From positions 205,712-269,711 of the forward strand of contig JAFKGR010000005.1 in NCBI GenBank assembly GCA_017307735.1: a DNA stretch of 64,000 nt, read 5' to 3'. The notes under the pieces were generated by a model. That model did not search any database, had not been told where the DNA came from, and saw only the letters and a program-made list of their open reading frames with translations. This document shows, piece after piece, positions 43,315-53,758 of the stretch (position 1 is the first letter of the stretch; every line of letters begins with the position of its first letter). Both the position numbers and the translations under genes were made by a program. This stretch comes from Chitinophagaceae bacterium. GTDB lineage: Bacteria > Bacteroidota > Bacteroidia > Chitinophagales > Chitinophagaceae.

Positions 43315-45576
43315 ATGAAAAAATTTGTGAAATACACTGTCTATTCTTTTCCTGTGCAATTGCTGCTGTTGCATTTTAGGAAATCACAAATTTTACTTCT
43401 GTTCTGGCTGATTTTATTTTTGACCATCACGGGTCATTTCATGAGATTGTTTGGTGCCAACGGGCTTTTCCTGTATCCTGAATATCTTGGAAAAGTGAGT
43501 GCTGCCGGATCTGTGATTGTTGGAATAGCTGCGGGTATTTTTATTATGAGCTGGAATATCACAACCTTCATTGAACATAGTGCGCGTTTCCGTTTTCTGG
43601 CGGCCACTAAGAATCCGTTTCTCAGGTATTGCCTGAATAATTCAATTATTCCTCTGGCGTTTCTGGTTACTTATTTTATCGAAGCCTACTATTACCAAAC
43701 CCAAAATGAATTAATTCCCCTTGCCAAATTTTTGTATTTGGTATTTTCATTTGCGGTGGGCCTGGCCTTTTTGCTTGTCATTTCTTTTGTATATTTTTTT
43801 ACTGCTGATAAACAAATTGTACGCAGAATTCAACCGGGACTGATCAACATTGAGGGAGACGATGAAGAACAAAAAGAACCTGAAACGGAGCACTATCAGC
43901 CGTTTGGTTTGCCGGTGATTTATTACGCAAGTAATCCCATCAAGTTCAGAAGGGCCAGAGATGTGTCGCACTACAGCCAGGCTTTTCTGGATTCTATTTT
44001 TAAACGGCATCACTTCTCTGCGATGGTCGTTATGTTGATTGCTTTTATTATTATGGTTTTTATCGGGTTCTTTCTGGATAATCCCGTTTTTCAGGTTCCG
44101 GCCGGGGCAAGTATTTTCATGATGTTTGCATTGACAACTGCACTTGTGGGGGCATTGCGATATTTTCTGAGAAGCTGGGGAATGTTGTTTATGGCATTTA
44201 TTTATATCGTTCTCAATTTGCTCTACACGTATAATATCATTGATCCGCGGAACAAAGCCTATGGATTGAATTATGAAACCAACAACCGGCCTGAATATGC
44301 GTTGAAGACAATCGAAAAACTGAATACTCCTGAAAAAATTGAGAAAGACAAATCAAATATGATTTCCATTTTGAACAAATGGAAGAGCCGGCAAAAAGAA
44401 GAAAAGCCGCTGATGGTAATGTTCAATTTCAGTGGCGGGGGCTTGCGCGGAGCGAGCTTCAGTATGAATGTGATGCAGAAACTTGACAGTGCAACCGGCG
44501 GGCAGATTATGAAGCAAACTTTTCTGATGACCGGAGCGTCGGGGGGAATGCTGGCGGCAGCTTATTTCAGGGAATTGTACAGGTTGAAGGAAGATGGTAA
44601 AAACATCAATCCATTGGATAAAAAATATGTAAGAAATATTTCCGAAGATTTGCTCAATCCTGTTTTCTCTTCCTGGGTGGCACGGGATGTCATTGCTCCT
44701 TCTCAAAAATTTACGTACAATCATTATAGTTATATAAAAGACCGCGGTTACGCTTTCGAACAAAGGTTTAACCAGAATACCGGCGGCATCCTCGATCATA
44801 ATATCGGGTTTTACAAGAAAGATGAATCTGAGGCAAAGATCCCGATGATGATTTTTAATTCGGTGATTACGCGCGATCTGAAGAAGATGGTAGTGAGCAC
44901 ACAGCCTGTAAGCTTTTTGATGCAATCCGAGTTTCATGACAATACCTCCGGCATTACCGGACCTGATGCAATAGATTTTGGCGCATTATTCAAAGAGCAA
45001 TCTCCTCTTCATTTGCGGATGCTTACAGCGCTTAGAATGAATGCTACGTATCCTTACGTTTTGCCGGCCGTGTGGCTTCCTACCGATCCGATTATTGAAG
45101 TGATGGATGCCGGTCTGAGAGACAATCTGGGCGAGGAGACTTCTCTTCGGTTTATCGACGTTTTCAAGGATTGGATTAATGAAAATACCAGCGGCGTGTT
45201 GATTATTCAGATCCGTTCAAGGGTGAAGGGAAGCTGGGATGGCTCATTTGAAGGAAACTCTTTTGCAGATGTAATTATTCGTCCATTTTCAATGTTACAG
45301 TCCAATTGGTTCAGCCTTCAGGATTATTTTCAGGATGATGAAACCACGTATGCCCAGAGCCTTTTGCAAAACCCGCTTCGCCGGGTTGCCTTTATGTATG
45401 TGCCCGAAAAAGAGCAAAATGGCGTGGCGCTTAATTTTCATCTGACTGCCAATGAAAAGGAAAAGGTAGCCCAGTCTTTGAGCAGTGAGAACAACATAAA
45501 TGCCTTCAATCAAATAATGAAAATTCTCAATTCCGTCTCAGCGGCTGAATCAACAAATACGCCGAAGGCAAAATAG
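43315..45576 (+). CDS. Membrane-anchored patatin-like phospholipase
   Basis: 753 residues. The N-terminal third holds about seven helices (FWLILFLTITGHFMRLF, IVGIAAGIFIMSW, LYLVFSFAVGLAFLLVISFV and others), uncommon for bacterial patatins. The patatin domain starts near 365: oxyanion SGGGLRGA at 373-380, nucleophile Ser409 in GASGG, and Asp598 in MDAGLRDN completing the Ser-Asp dyad. Likely releases fatty acids from phospholipids at the inner membrane. The start follows ctaA by 12 bases. Its 3' end overlaps the convergent lipid-kinase gene by 50 bases, so both cannot be read freely at once. Confidence 0.85.
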   Translation: MKKFVKYTVYSFPVQLLLLHFRKSQILLLFWLILFLTITGHFMRLFGANGLFLYPEYLGKVSAAGSVIVGIAAGIFIMSWNITTFIEHSARFRFLAATKNPFLRYCLNNSIIPLAFLVTYFIEAYYYQTQNELIPLAKFLYLVFSFAVGLAFLLVISFVYFFTADKQIVRRIQPGLINIEGDDEEQKEPETEHYQPFGLPVIYYASNPIKFRRARDVSHYSQAFLDSIFKRHHFSAMVVMLIAFIIMVFIGFFLDNPVFQVPAGASIFMMFALTTALVGALRYFLRSWGMLFMAFIYIVLNLLYTYNIIDPRNKAYGLNYETNNRPEYALKTIEKLNTPEKIEKDKSNMISILNKWKSRQKEEKPLMVMFNFSGGGLRGASFSMNVMQKLDSATGGQIMKQTFLMTGASGGMLAAAYFRELYRLKEDGKNINPLDKKYVRNISEDLLNPVFSSWVARDVIAPSQKFTYNHYSYIKDRGYAFEQRFNQNTGGILDHNIGFYKKDESEAKIPMMIFNSVITRDLKKMVVSTQPVSFLMQSEFHDNTSGITGPDAIDFGALFKEQSPLHLRMLTALRMNATYPYVLPAVWLPTDPIIEVMDAGLRDNLGEETSLRFIDVFKDWINENTSGVLIIQIRSRVKGSWDGSFEGNSFADVIIRPFSMLQSNWFSLQDYFQDDETTYAQSLLQNPLRRVAFMYVPEKEQNGVALNFHLTANEKEKVAQSLSSENNINAFNQIMKILNSVSAAESTNTPKAK

Positions 45577-46441
45577 AAATTTCATATATGGGTTGGGGAA
45601 TCAAAGGCTCTCCGTCTGTGTGGGCCGGCGCCAGTTCCGGATTCCGGATAGTGATACTTTTTGTGTTGAAATAATAAATCTTTCTTTTCTCTGATTTCGA
45701 GTGTTGAAGATTTGATTTTTTTGCAAAGAGAAGGTGATTCACAAAGGCCGACAGGATTCTTACTTTGGGTGATTTCCGCAAGATGACAACATCCAGCGCT
45801 CCGTCTTCTAACGAAGCCCGCGGGGCTATTTTCAGATTATTTCCAAATTGATTTGCATTGGATACGCACAAAATAAATGCTTCGGTTTTTAATTGGTTTC
45901 CTCCGTCCCATTCGATTTCAAACGGATATGTCCGTACTTTGAAAAAATTGTTTACCGCCAGTTTTGTGTAGGTTCTCAATCCTCTCTTTCTTTCTTCGGA
46001 AAATAATTTTGCAATGTAGGCGTCATATCCCAATCCGGTAATCTGGCATCCGAGTTTTCCATTTACCAGAAATGCATCGGTGGGTTTGGCTTTACCGGTA
46101 AAAATATTTTTCAAAGCGCCATTGATGCTGTTGGGAATTCCCGCTGTCCGGGCAAGCCCGTTGCCACTTCCAAGAGGTATGATACCAATGTTCACGCTTA
46201 CTTTGAGCAAATGGGAAACAACCGGGCCTACACTTCCGTCGCCTCCGCAGATGACAACATCGGTAATGCCATTCTTCTCTATTTTTTCCGGAAGAAAATG
46301 ATAATCGCCTTCCCTGTTGGTATGCATAATCTCAAAGGAAGCCTGATATTTTTCGCAATGGATTTTGATTTTCTTTTCCAGCGAATTTTTACTTCCCGCC
46401 CCGGAAATGGGATTGATAAAAAATATAAGGTTTCTCTTCAT
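45527..46441 (-). CDS. Diacylglycerol/lipid kinase family protein (YegS/LCB5-like)
   Basis: 304 residues. DAGK catalytic domain with FFINPISGAGSK, the nucleotide site VICGGDGSVG, and PLGSGNGLART; the C-terminal half has FILCVSNANQFGNNLKIAP and EDGALDVVILRK, then HTDGEPL. Phosphorylates a lipid such as diacylglycerol or a sphingoid base; Bacteroidota make sphingolipids, so the latter is possible. It lies 27 bases downstream of obgE on the same strand. Its end overlaps the patatin gene. Confidence 0.88.
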   Translation of the reverse strand: MKRNLIFFINPISGAGSKNSLEKKIKIHCEKYQASFEIMHTNREGDYHFLPEKIEKNGITDVVICGGDGSVGPVVSHLLKVSVNIGIIPLGSGNGLARTAGIPNSINGALKNIFTGKAKPTDAFLVNGKLGCQITGLGYDAYIAKLFSEERKRGLRTYTKLAVNNFFKVRTYPFEIEWDGGNQLKTEAFILCVSNANQFGNNLKIAPRASLEDGALDVVILRKSPKVRILSAFVNHLLFAKKSNLQHSKSEKRKIYYFNTKSITIRNPELAPAHTDGEPLIPQPIYEISILPSAYLLIQPLRRN

Positions 46442-46468
46442 GCAGGTTTTTTGGGTGGGTAAACTAAG

Positions 46469-47458
46469 TTATTCATTCAGGGCTTTCCAAAGAAGATCTT
46501 TCAACTGCAACAGGTTTTTTTGAGTAATCGATGATATAAAAATATGTGGAATATTTTCAGGCAACTCTTTTTCGATTTCTTTGATTAATTCATCATCCAG
46601 CAAATCTGATTTGCTGATTGCAATGACAAATTTCTTGTCGATCAATTCGGGATTGTAACGGTAAAGTTCTTCTTTCAGGATCCTGAATTCATCCCCGTGG
46701 TCATTGCTGTCGGCAGGAATCAGAAACAACAATACCGGGTTGCGTTCGATATGCCGCAAAAAACGGTGACCAAGGCCTTTTCCCTCCGCTGCGCCTTCAA
46801 TGATGCCGGGGAGATCGGCTATGCAAAAGCTTTTATTGTCTCTGTATTTTACAATCCCAAGCTGTGGGGTAAGTGTGGTAAAAGCATAATCTGCAATTTT
46901 GGGTTTTGCAGCGGTGATTACGGATAGCAAAGTGGATTTACCGGCATTCGGGAATCCGACTAACCCCACATCCGCCAATACTTTTAGTTCGAGGGTGATA
47001 AAAGTTTCTTCTCCCTTTTCACCGGGTTGCGCATACGAAGGAGCCTGGTTGGTGGGAGTGGCAAAGTTTGAATTTCCTAATCCGCCTCTTCCGCCACGAA
47101 GCAAAACTTTCTGTTCCTGATCATTTAAAATTTCAATGGATTCATGATTGTCTTCCCTGAAGGCAATTGTGCCCAACGGAACTTCAATGATGATATCTTC
47201 CCCGTCGCGGCCGGTGCTGTTATTTTTGCTGCCGTTTTCACCGTTTTTGGCAAGGATGTTTTTGTAATACCTCAGCGGCAGCAGTGTCCACATATTTTTA
47301 TTTCCTTTCAGAATGATATGGGCGCCTCTTCCTCCGTTTCCTCCGTCTGGTCCACCCATCGGAGTCAGTTTGCTTCTCATAAAATGCCGGCTCCCCGCTC
47401 CGCCATTTCCGCTGCGACAGAATATCTTTATGTAATCAACGAAATTACTTTTGTCCAT
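46469..47458 (-). CDS. obgE: Obg GTPase (ObgE/CgtA), ribosome assembly
   Basis: 329 residues from the ATG at 47458; the frame also has a TTG nine bases upstream that is less likely. Glycine-rich Obg fold (about 1-158) with [24 protein letters not shown] and [10 protein letters not shown]. The G domain has GFPNAGKST (G1), [24 protein letters not shown] (G3), SKSD (G4 near 268). No C-terminal OCT domain. Essential factor for 50S assembly and stress signalling. Confidence 0.95.
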   Translation of the reverse strand: MDKSNFVDYIKIFCRSGNGGAGSRHFMRSKLTPMGGPDGGNGGRGAHIILKGNKNMWTLLPLRYYKNILAKNGENGSKNNSTGRDGEDIIIEVPLGTIAFREDNHESIEILNDQEQKVLLRGGRGGLGNSNFATPTNQAPSYAQPGEKGEETFITLELKVLADVGLVGFPNAGKSTLLSVITAAKPKIADYAFTTLTPQLGIVKYRDNKSFCIADLPGIIEGAAEGKGLGHRFLRHIERNPVLLFLIPADSNDHGDEFRILKEELYRYNPELIDKKFVIAISKSDLLDDELIKEIEKELPENIPHIFISSITQKNLLQLKDLLWKALNE

Positions 47459-47521
47459 GGGCGGCAAATATCAAAAGATTTAATGAATCATTTTTGCAAT
47501 GATACAAACCTGAAAACGATT

Positions 47522-47866
47522 ATGAAAATACTAATATTTGCGTTGCTCATTTCTTTGGTGGGCGCCTGCCGGTCGGCCAAAGTGCAGGGTTCCGATCCGT
47601 TGCCTCTTTGTTTGAGAAAACAAATTGAAAAACTCTCCGCAGAACCCGGGAATTCCCCGATATCGGTTACCCAATATGAATATAAAGGGGATACTGTTTA
47701 TTATATGAAGGCAGCATGTTGCGACAATTTCAATATTGTGTATGACAAGGATTGTCGTGTTTTGGGATATCCGGACGGAGGTTTTACAGGTCGTGGAGAT
47801 GGAAGCCTTCCCGGGTTTTTTTCAGTCGCAAAAAAAGGTCCTGTTGTTTGGGAGAACAAGCAGTGA
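47522..47866 (+). CDS. Small lipoprotein, DUF6970-like
   Basis: 114 residues from the ATG at 47522. The frame is open further upstream across obgE, but only this start gives a lipoprotein signal MKILIFALLISLVGAC with the modified Cys16. The mature part contains PLCLRKQIEKL, YEYKGDTVYYMKAACCDNFN, YDKDCRVLGYPDGGFTGRGDGS. This CCD...DGG..GrGDG pattern fits what I recall as DUF6970, unverified. Six conserved-looking Cys suggest disulfides in the periplasm or on the surface. Convergent with the GIN protein gene, six bases apart. Confidence 0.75.
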   Translation: MKILIFALLISLVGACRSAKVQGSDPLPLCLRKQIEKLSAEPGNSPISVTQYEYKGDTVYYMKAACCDNFNIVYDKDCRVLGYPDGGFTGRGDGSLPGFFSVAKKGPVVWENKQ

Positions 47867-47872
47867 ACAAGG

Positions 47873-48538
47873 TTACTTCTGAATCACCTGTCCTGTTCCG
47901 GTGCCGGATGAATCTACCGCTGGATTTCCTTTGTAAAAAACATTACCACTTCCTGAAATTGTAACCTTCAGGCTTTTTGAAACAGAGACTTCCGCATTCC
48001 CGCCTCCGCTGTTTTTTACAATTGCATTTTGTGAGGATAGTCCGAATAATAAAACATCTCCGCTTCCGGACAGGTTGAGAGCGAGATTGGTTGTGCTTCC
48101 ATTCGAAAAAACAATATTTCCCGGCCCGGAATTGCTGACGGTCAGGTTATCCATTCCGATAAAATTTCCTGTGATACTGATTTGGCTGGCTCCCTGATTG
48201 CTGACGCCTACGAGAGAGGGCATGGTGATGTCCACCTCCGAATTGTCATTGGAAATACTGGTGTTGTCGGTGTATTTAATAATGAGCACTCCGTTTTCCA
48301 CATAGGTCTGCAATTTGGGTAAAATATTTTCAAATCCTTTTACAGAAACCGAATAGGCATTCCCGTAAGTGATGATTACATTGGCGCTTCCCGAAGCAGA
48401 CACACTGTAAAAATTTTGTGCATTTCTTGTTTCAGAAATTACATTCCCGGAGCCTGCAATTTTTTCTTTGGAACAGGAGAAAAATAACAATCCTGTTGAA
48501 ACCAGAAATAATCCCGGAAGGAAAACTTTGTATTTCAT
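47873..48538 (-). CDS. Head GIN domain (DUF2807) lipoprotein
   Basis: 221 residues from the ATG at 48538. An ATG nine bases further up, at 48547, is nearly on the expected transcription start and is less likely. Lipoprotein signal with FFSCSKEK, then a right-handed beta-helix of repeats with many Gly, Asn, Ser (GSGNVI, VSASGSANVIITYG, ASQISITGNF, GSGDVLLFG, ISGSGNVFYKG). GIN domains are widespread in Bacteroidota with unknown, possibly adhesive roles. Confidence 0.85.
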   Translation of the reverse strand: MKYKVFLPGLFLVSTGLLFFSCSKEKIAGSGNVISETRNAQNFYSVSASGSANVIITYGNAYSVSVKGFENILPKLQTYVENGVLIIKYTDNTSISNDNSEVDITMPSLVGVSNQGASQISITGNFIGMDNLTVSNSGPGNIVFSNGSTTNLALNLSGSGDVLLFGLSSQNAIVKNSGGGNAEVSVSKSLKVTISGSGNVFYKGNPAVDSSGTGTGQVIQK

Positions 48539-48547
48539 GATGCTCAT

Positions 48548-48963
48548 TTTTTCAAAAGTAAATTTCCTGCCATCAGAGTTTATTAATAATTTGATAAAGA
48601 TGTAAGTCCGGTTTTTTCACCTTAAAGGAGATTGCGTTTACTTTTTGGTTATAGGATTATTCATAATAACAATTTGTCGGGATCGGCATCGAAGAATTGT
48701 AATCAACGTCGAATACCTGTGCAAAAGGTACTCCCGGAAAAAAGAAAGAATGAGGGAATATCCTATTCATAAATCGAATTGGATTTTTTATTGAAATCAA
48801 TTTTTCAAACTCAGGTTGGCAAGAATCATTCCATTTAATTTTAGCAAAAAAGAGTTGATAACAAACAAGATGTCCGTATCTTTATTTTTTCAGAGAGAAT
48901 CGTTTTGTCTTTGCTTAAACCGGACAAAAAATTCATCAGACTTTTAATCTCACTACCCGAATG
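48548..48963. other. Intergenic stretch upstream of the nuo promoter
   Basis: About 400 bases between the GIN gene and the complex I promoter with no gene I can support. A frame without a start codon runs to a stop overlapping the nuo leader (ending KMRNFNI just before nuoA), and may be chance or a remnant. No riboswitch, tRNA or repeat recognised. Confidence 0.5.
48553..48560 (-). promoter_or_regulatory. -7 promoter element for the GIN lipoprotein
   Basis: Minus-strand TACTTTTG (TAnnTTTG), predicted start near 48546, eight nt before the chosen ATG at 48538. Confidence 0.45.
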
Positions 48964-48997
48964 TTTTGAAATCGTATTGATTATATCCATACTTTTG
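48964..48997 (+). promoter_or_regulatory. Promoter of the complex I (nuo) operon
   Basis: TTTTG (48964-48968), 21 bases, then TACTTTTG (48990-48997): both elements and spacing match the Bacteroidota consensus closely. Predicted start near 49004, leaving a leader of about 40 nt to the nuoA ATG. Confidence 0.65.
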
Positions 48998-49043
48998 GGC
49001 TTTGAGATTCCTTTATTAAAAATGAGAAATTTTAATATCTGAT

Positions 49044-49523
49044 ATGAACGAAACTTACATGCTTTTTACCATGTGGCCATTTGTGGTCTATACAGGCGGA
49101 GTTGTTTTGCTGGTTTCGATTATGCTCATTGCCTCTCATTTCTTAGGAGAAAGACACAAGGAGACTGTTACTAATACTGTTTTTGAATCGGGTATAAAGG
49201 TTACCGGCGATGCGCGGATTAAATACCCTGTTCACTTTTATATTCTTGCCATGTTCTTTGTCATTTTTGACCTTGAAGTGGTGTTTATTGTTGCCTGGGC
49301 CATCAATGCAAAAGCGCTTGGATGGGCGGGTTACATTGCAATCGCTGTATTTATCGGAATGTTGGTTGCTGTTTTAATTTATGAATGGCGTATCGGTGCA
49401 CTTGATTTCGGCCCTGACGGCAAAAAGATTTTGGATCAATACCATCGTAAATATAAAAGCGATCCAAAAGAATTTTTGGGAGAGCCAAAGCCAACTCCGG
49501 AACCTCAAAATATCAACTCATGA
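49044..49523 (+). CDS. nuoA: NADH-quinone oxidoreductase subunit A
   Basis: 159 residues, three membrane helices. YESG-type motif appears as [41 protein letters not shown], covering the conserved helix 2 with the FDLE motif. The protein is somewhat longer than E. coli NuoA because of a soluble C-terminal tail (about 120-159, [21 protein letters not shown]). Sits at the junction of the arm and the membrane and shapes the quinone channel. First gene of the nuo operon; the stop overlaps nuoB by four bases. Confidence 0.95.
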   Translation: MNETYMLFTMWPFVVYTGGVVLLVSIMLIASHFLGERHKETVTNTVFESGIKVTGDARIKYPVHFYILAMFFVIFDLEVVFIVAWAINAKALGWAGYIAIAVFIGMLVAVLIYEWRIGALDFGPDGKKILDQYHRKYKSDPKEFLGEPKPTPEPQNINS

Positions 49524-50158
49524 AGTGGTGGACAACCAAAGCAAATGATCCCGTTTCGTCAATCAATGGTACAGGATCTTTCCAGAAGGCAGTACAGGAA
49601 TCGGTAGTACTTACTACTATGGACAGCATGGTAAACTGGGGAAGAAAAAATTCTATCTGGCCATTTAACTTCGGGCTTTCCTGTTGTTATGTTGAAATGG
49701 CCACGAGTATTACAAGTAAATATGACATCTCACGTTTTGGCGCCGAAGTTATCAGAGGTACGCCGCGTGAAGCTGATATGATGATTGTGGCAGGAACTGT
49801 ATTTATTAAAATGGCTCCTGTTATCAGGCAATTGTATGAGCAGATGATGGCCCCGAGATGGGTAATCGCCATGGGAGCATGTGCTTCCTCGGGTGGTATG
49901 TACGACATCTATTCTGTAGTGCAGGGGGTGGATAAATTTATGCCGGTGGATGTGTATGTACCCGGATGTCCACCGCGTCCGGATGCTTTTCTGGAAGGCA
50001 TCGTGCTGTTGAGAGATGCAGTGGGTAAGGAAAAGAGACCGCTTAGCTGGACCATCGGAGATCAGGGAATCATCAAATCTGCAAGGCCAAGTATGAAGGC
50101 TCTGAAACATGATGAAAGAATGAAAGTGAAAGAACTGAGATCTCCCGACGAAATTTGA
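49520..50158 (+). CDS. nuoB: NADH-quinone oxidoreductase subunit B (cluster N2)
   Basis: 212 residues. Ligands of 4Fe-4S cluster N2 are visible: the tandem Cys pair in [10 protein letters not shown], the Cys in MGACASSGG and that in [11 protein letters not shown]2 is the last cluster before quinone reduction. A C-terminal tail (about 175-212) extends past the E. coli core. Overlaps nuoA and is followed by nuoCD after 41 bases. Confidence 0.97.
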   Translation: MKWWTTKANDPVSSINGTGSFQKAVQESVVLTTMDSMVNWGRKNSIWPFNFGLSCCYVEMATSITSKYDISRFGAEVIRGTPREADMMIVAGTVFIKMAPVIRQLYEQMMAPRWVIAMGACASSGGMYDIYSVVQGVDKFMPVDVYVPGCPPRPDAFLEGIVLLRDAVGKEKRPLSWTIGDQGIIKSARPSMKALKHDERMKVKELRSPDEI

Positions 50159-50199
50159 GTTTTAAAGTAAAGCACTTTTGATAAAAAGGAAAAAACTAC

Positions 50200-51951
50200 A
50201 TGCCGGAAAAAACTGATATTCTTAATTCGCTAAAAACGAAATTTCCCGAAGCAGTTCTGTGCGAACAGCCTACCAGAGATGAATTCCACACCTTCTGGAT
50301 AGACAAGAAATTTATTATCCCGGTTTTGGGGTATTTGAAAAACGAACCCGGTCTCAATTTCAAATTCCTCTTTGACCTGACTGCCATTGATGAACAGGCC
50401 CGGAAATACCGCCAGGGACAACCTGAAAGTACGTTCACTGTTGTATATCAACTTTTGTCATTCGAGAGAAATGAATTTTTGAGACTTAAAGTGGGTTTGG
50501 TTGGTTCAACTCCTTCTGTGGCCACCGCCTCCACCGTCTGGCCCAATGCCAATTGGTATGAGAGAGAGGTGTATGATATGTTTGGGGTAAAGTTTGATGG
50601 CCACCCGCACATGGAAAGAATTATTATGCCGCGGTCGTGGAAAGGCCATCCGCTGCAAAAGTGCCATCCGGCGCGCGCCACCGAAATGGGGCCGTTTCAT
50701 ATGCCGGAAGATAAAATGCTGGGCGAACAGGATCTGTACCAGTTCAAACCTGAAGAATGGGGGCTTAAGAAAACTTCTGACGACAACAAGGATTTTATGT
50801 TTTTGAATCTCGGGCCTCAACATCCGGGAACACATGGCATTCTGAGGCTTATCCTTCAGATGGATGGCGAAAACATTGTCAATGTCGTACCTGACATCGG
50901 GTATCACCACAGGGGCGCTGAAAAAATGGGTGAACGCCAGTCGTGGCATACCTATATTCCATATACCGACAGGGTGGAATACCTGAGCGGCGTAATGAAT
51001 AATTATCCTTATGTGATGGCCGTTGAAAAGCTTGGAGGGATTGAAATACCCGACCGTGCAAAGGTCATCCGCATTATGCTTTGCGAATTGTTCAGAATTT
51101 CCAGCCACCTGGTTTGGTATGGAACATTTGCGCAGGACCTTGGAATGATGACGCCGGTATTCCTGATGTTTTACGACAGAGAAAAACTCTTTGAAGTTAT
51201 TGAAGCCATTTGCGGCGACCGTATGCACCCTAATTGGTTCAGAATCGGAGGAGTGGTTCAGGATTTGCCAAACGGATGGGAAGGCCTGGTGAGAGGATTT
51301 CTGAAATACATGAACCCACGGTTGAAGGAATATGATAAAATGGTTTTAAGAAACCGGATTTTTAAGGGAAGAACCAAGGGAATCGGGATTTACAATACAG
51401 AAGAAGCGATAGATTGGGGAGTAAGCGGTGTAGGACTCAGGGCTACGGGATTTGACTGGGATCTCAGGAAACGGATGACCTATGGCGGATATGATCAGTT
51501 TGACTTTGACATACCCGTTGGATCAAATGGAGATTGTTATGACAGAGCGGTTTTGCGTTCCGAAGAAATAAGGCAAAGCCTCAGGATTATTGAACAATGT
51601 GTCAATAACATGCCTGCAGGGCCTTACAAATCGCACAATCCGCTGACCACTCCGCCAGACAAGAAGTTTACGATGTATGATATTGAAACCCTCATCAATC
51701 ATTTTGTGAATGTGACCTGGGGGCCGGTTATTCCACCCAACGAAGGTTTTTCTTTGGTAGAGGCAAGCAAAGGATTGAACGGTTATTATCTGGTAAGCGA
51801 TGGCAGCACCACATCGTACCGAACGCGTATCAGGACTCCAAGCTTCCCTCACATTCAGTTTGTCCCCTATTTTAGCAAGGGCTACACCATAGCCGACCTG
51901 CTTGCTATTTTAGGGAGTGTAGATTACGTATTGTCTGATATTGACAGGTAA
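50200..51951 (+). CDS. nuoCD: NADH-quinone oxidoreductase fused subunits C and D
   Basis: 583 residues. NuoC part (1 to about 190) with [19 protein letters not shown]. NuoD begins near residue 198 with [16 protein letters not shown], then [37 protein letters not shown] and the C-terminal [27 protein letters not shown]. Forms the quinone site roof with NuoB. The fusion is known in gamma-proteobacteria and in some Bacteroidota. One chain replaces two subunits, which fixes their 1:1 ratio. Confidence 0.95.
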   Translation: MPEKTDILNSLKTKFPEAVLCEQPTRDEFHTFWIDKKFIIPVLGYLKNEPGLNFKFLFDLTAIDEQARKYRQGQPESTFTVVYQLLSFERNEFLRLKVGLVGSTPSVATASTVWPNANWYEREVYDMFGVKFDGHPHMERIIMPRSWKGHPLQKCHPARATEMGPFHMPEDKMLGEQDLYQFKPEEWGLKKTSDDNKDFMFLNLGPQHPGTHGILRLILQMDGENIVNVVPDIGYHHRGAEKMGERQSWHTYIPYTDRVEYLSGVMNNYPYVMAVEKLGGIEIPDRAKVIRIMLCELFRISSHLVWYGTFAQDLGMMTPVFLMFYDREKLFEVIEAICGDRMHPNWFRIGGVVQDLPNGWEGLVRGFLKYMNPRLKEYDKMVLRNRIFKGRTKGIGIYNTEEAIDWGVSGVGLRATGFDWDLRKRMTYGGYDQFDFDIPVGSNGDCYDRAVLRSEEIRQSLRIIEQCVNNMPAGPYKSHNPLTTPPDKKFTMYDIETLINHFVNVTWGPVIPPNEGFSLVEASKGLNGYYLVSDGSTTSYRTRIRTPSFPHIQFVPYFSKGYTIADLLAILGSVDYVLSDIDR

Positions 51952-51967
51952 AAAATTTAATTGAAGA

Positions 51968-52447
51968 ATGGCAACAGAACAAGTTATATCTGATGAAGCA
52001 AGGCAGGAAATTGAAAAATTGTTTGTTCACCTGCCCACCAAAAAAGCAGCATGTATCGATGCCCTCAAGGTTGTTCAAAAACACAATCGCTGGGTGTCAG
52101 ATCAGGCGTTGGTAGAATTAGGCCCTATTCTGGGAATGACACCCCATGAGATAGACGGAATCGCAACATTTTATAACATCATATTCAGAAGGCCCGTCGG
52201 CAGGCATGTCATTTATTTGTGCAACAGTGTAAGTTGCTGGATTTTGGGTTTTGAAGAAGTCCATAAAGCGCTGAAAGAAAAACTTCAGATCGACTTTGGA
52301 ATGACAACCAAAGATGATCGCTTTACCTTCCTGCCCATCCCCTGCATCGGCACCTGCGACCATGCTCCTGCAATGATCGTAGATGAAGATCTGTACAGGG
52401 ATTTGAAACCGGAAGGCCTGGATGAAATATTAGCTAAATATGAATAA
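51968..52447 (+). CDS. nuoE: NADH-quinone oxidoreductase subunit E (cluster N1a)
   Basis: 159 residues, thioredoxin-like 2Fe-2S protein. Cluster ligands: Cys-x4-Cys in LCNSVSC and Cys-x3-Cys in CIGTCDHAPAM. The N-terminal helical part contains GMTPHEIDGIATFYNIIF. Located in the peripheral NADH-dehydrogenase module with NuoF and NuoG. Sixteen bases after nuoCD and six before nuoF. Confidence 0.96.
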   Translation: MATEQVISDEARQEIEKLFVHLPTKKAACIDALKVVQKHNRWVSDQALVELGPILGMTPHEIDGIATFYNIIFRRPVGRHVIYLCNSVSCWILGFEEVHKALKEKLQIDFGMTTKDDRFTFLPIPCIGTCDHAPAMIVDEDLYRDLKPEGLDEILAKYE

Positions 52448-52453
52448 ATAAAA

Positions 52454-53734
52454 ATGGAAAGACCCTTAACAGAGCATATTAAAAAAGATGGTACCGTTTT
52501 ATCGTTGAAAGAATACGAAGCTGCCGGAGGATATCAGGGGTTGAGGAATGCGTTGAAGATGTCTCCTGCTGATGTGATGCAGGCGGTGAAAGATTCAAAA
52601 CTCCGCGGACGGGGTGGCGCCGGATTTCCGACAGGAACCAAATGGAGTTTTGTGCCCATGGGGCCCGACACTCCTACTCCAAAATATATTGTGGCCAATG
52701 GAGATGAAATGGAGCCGGGTACATTTAAAGACCGCCTCCTGATAGAAGGGAATCCTCATCAGCTAATCGAGGGAATGATCATCAGCGCCTATGCCATCGG
52801 GGCAAGCATGAGTTATATCTTTTTACGATGGGCTTATCATGAAGCTGCAAAGCGGGTGTTGGTTGCGTTGGATGAAGCCTACAAGGCCGGATACCTGGGT
52901 GAAAATATTTTAGGTACATCTTTTTCTCTCGATATGGATTTGCATACCAGCGTGGGAAGATATATCTGTGGTGAAGAAACGGCTTTGTTGAATGCATTGG
53001 AAGGGAAACGTGCCAATCCGCGTAACAAACCACCGTTCCCTCAGGTGAGTGGATTGTTTGGAAAACCTACCATTGTAAACAACGTTGAAACATTTTGCAA
53101 CATACCTCACATTCTCGCCAAGGGAGCGCAATGGTATATTTCGCTCAGCAAATCAGAAGGCGGTGGAGGAACCAAATTGTATGGCGCCAGCGGAAGAGTA
53201 AAAAATCCCGCTATCTGGGAATTGCCACTGGGTACTACCCTGAGAGAAATCATTGAAGAACACGCGGGCGGAATGCTGGATGGATACAAACTGAGAGGTG
53301 TTTTACCGGGCGGGGCATCCACCGATTTTCTCACTCCCGACCACATGGATGTCAAGATGGATTTTGAAGAAGTTCCCAAAGCCGGAAGCCGCCTGGGTAC
53401 AGGGACTGTTATCATTCTCGATGATAAAACCTGTCCGGTGGGTATGTGCCTCACATTGGAAAATTTCTTTGCACAGGAATCCTGTGGATGGTGTACCCCG
53501 TGCCGGGAAGGGCTGCCCTGGACAGCAAAGATTTTGGCGGCGATGGAAGAAGGAAACGGGAAACCGGAAGACATAGATCATCTTACCTTCCAGACGCATT
53601 ACAATGCTCCGGGGAATACTTTTTGTGCGTTGGCTCCCGGTGCAATGGAACCGTTGCAAAGCGCTTTAAAATATTTCAGAGAAGAGTTTGACGAGCATAT
53701 AAATACACACCAATGCAAATATCATCACCATTGA
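52454..53734 (+). CDS. nuoF: NADH-quinone oxidoreductase subunit F (FMN, cluster N3)
   Basis: 426 residues. GRGGAGFPTGTKWSF binds NADH, NGDEMEPGTFKDRLL and YIYLRWAY-like region (SYIFLRWAYHEAA) bind FMN, and ESCGWCTPCREG plus a later Cys in NTFCALAPGA hold the 4Fe-4S cluster N3. This subunit takes electrons from NADH. Complete, no unusual insertion seen. A His-rich C-terminal end (QCKYHHH) is a minor oddity. Confidence 0.97.
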   Translation: MERPLTEHIKKDGTVLSLKEYEAAGGYQGLRNALKMSPADVMQAVKDSKLRGRGGAGFPTGTKWSFVPMGPDTPTPKYIVANGDEMEPGTFKDRLLIEGNPHQLIEGMIISAYAIGASMSYIFLRWAYHEAAKRVLVALDEAYKAGYLGENILGTSFSLDMDLHTSVGRYICGEETALLNALEGKRANPRNKPPFPQVSGLFGKPTIVNNVETFCNIPHILAKGAQWYISLSKSEGGGGTKLYGASGRVKNPAIWELPLGTTLREIIEEHAGGMLDGYKLRGVLPGGASTDFLTPDHMDVKMDFEEVPKAGSRLGTGTVIILDDKTCPVGMCLTLENFFAQESCGWCTPCREGLPWTAKILAAMEEGNGKPEDIDHLTFQTHYNAPGNTFCALAPGAMEPLQSALKYFREEFDEHINTHQCKYHHH

Positions 53735-53758
53735 TACCTGCATTGAAAAATATAATCT

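Noticed and set aside
47144..47521. Upstream extension of the small lipoprotein ORF over obgE
   Set aside because: It is the antisense shadow of the Gly-rich obgE; the lipoprotein signal begins at 47522.
48870..49042. Open frame without a start codon before nuoA
   Set aside because: No ATG/GTG start, low-complexity hydrophobic product, and it overlaps the nuo promoter and leader; treated as chance.
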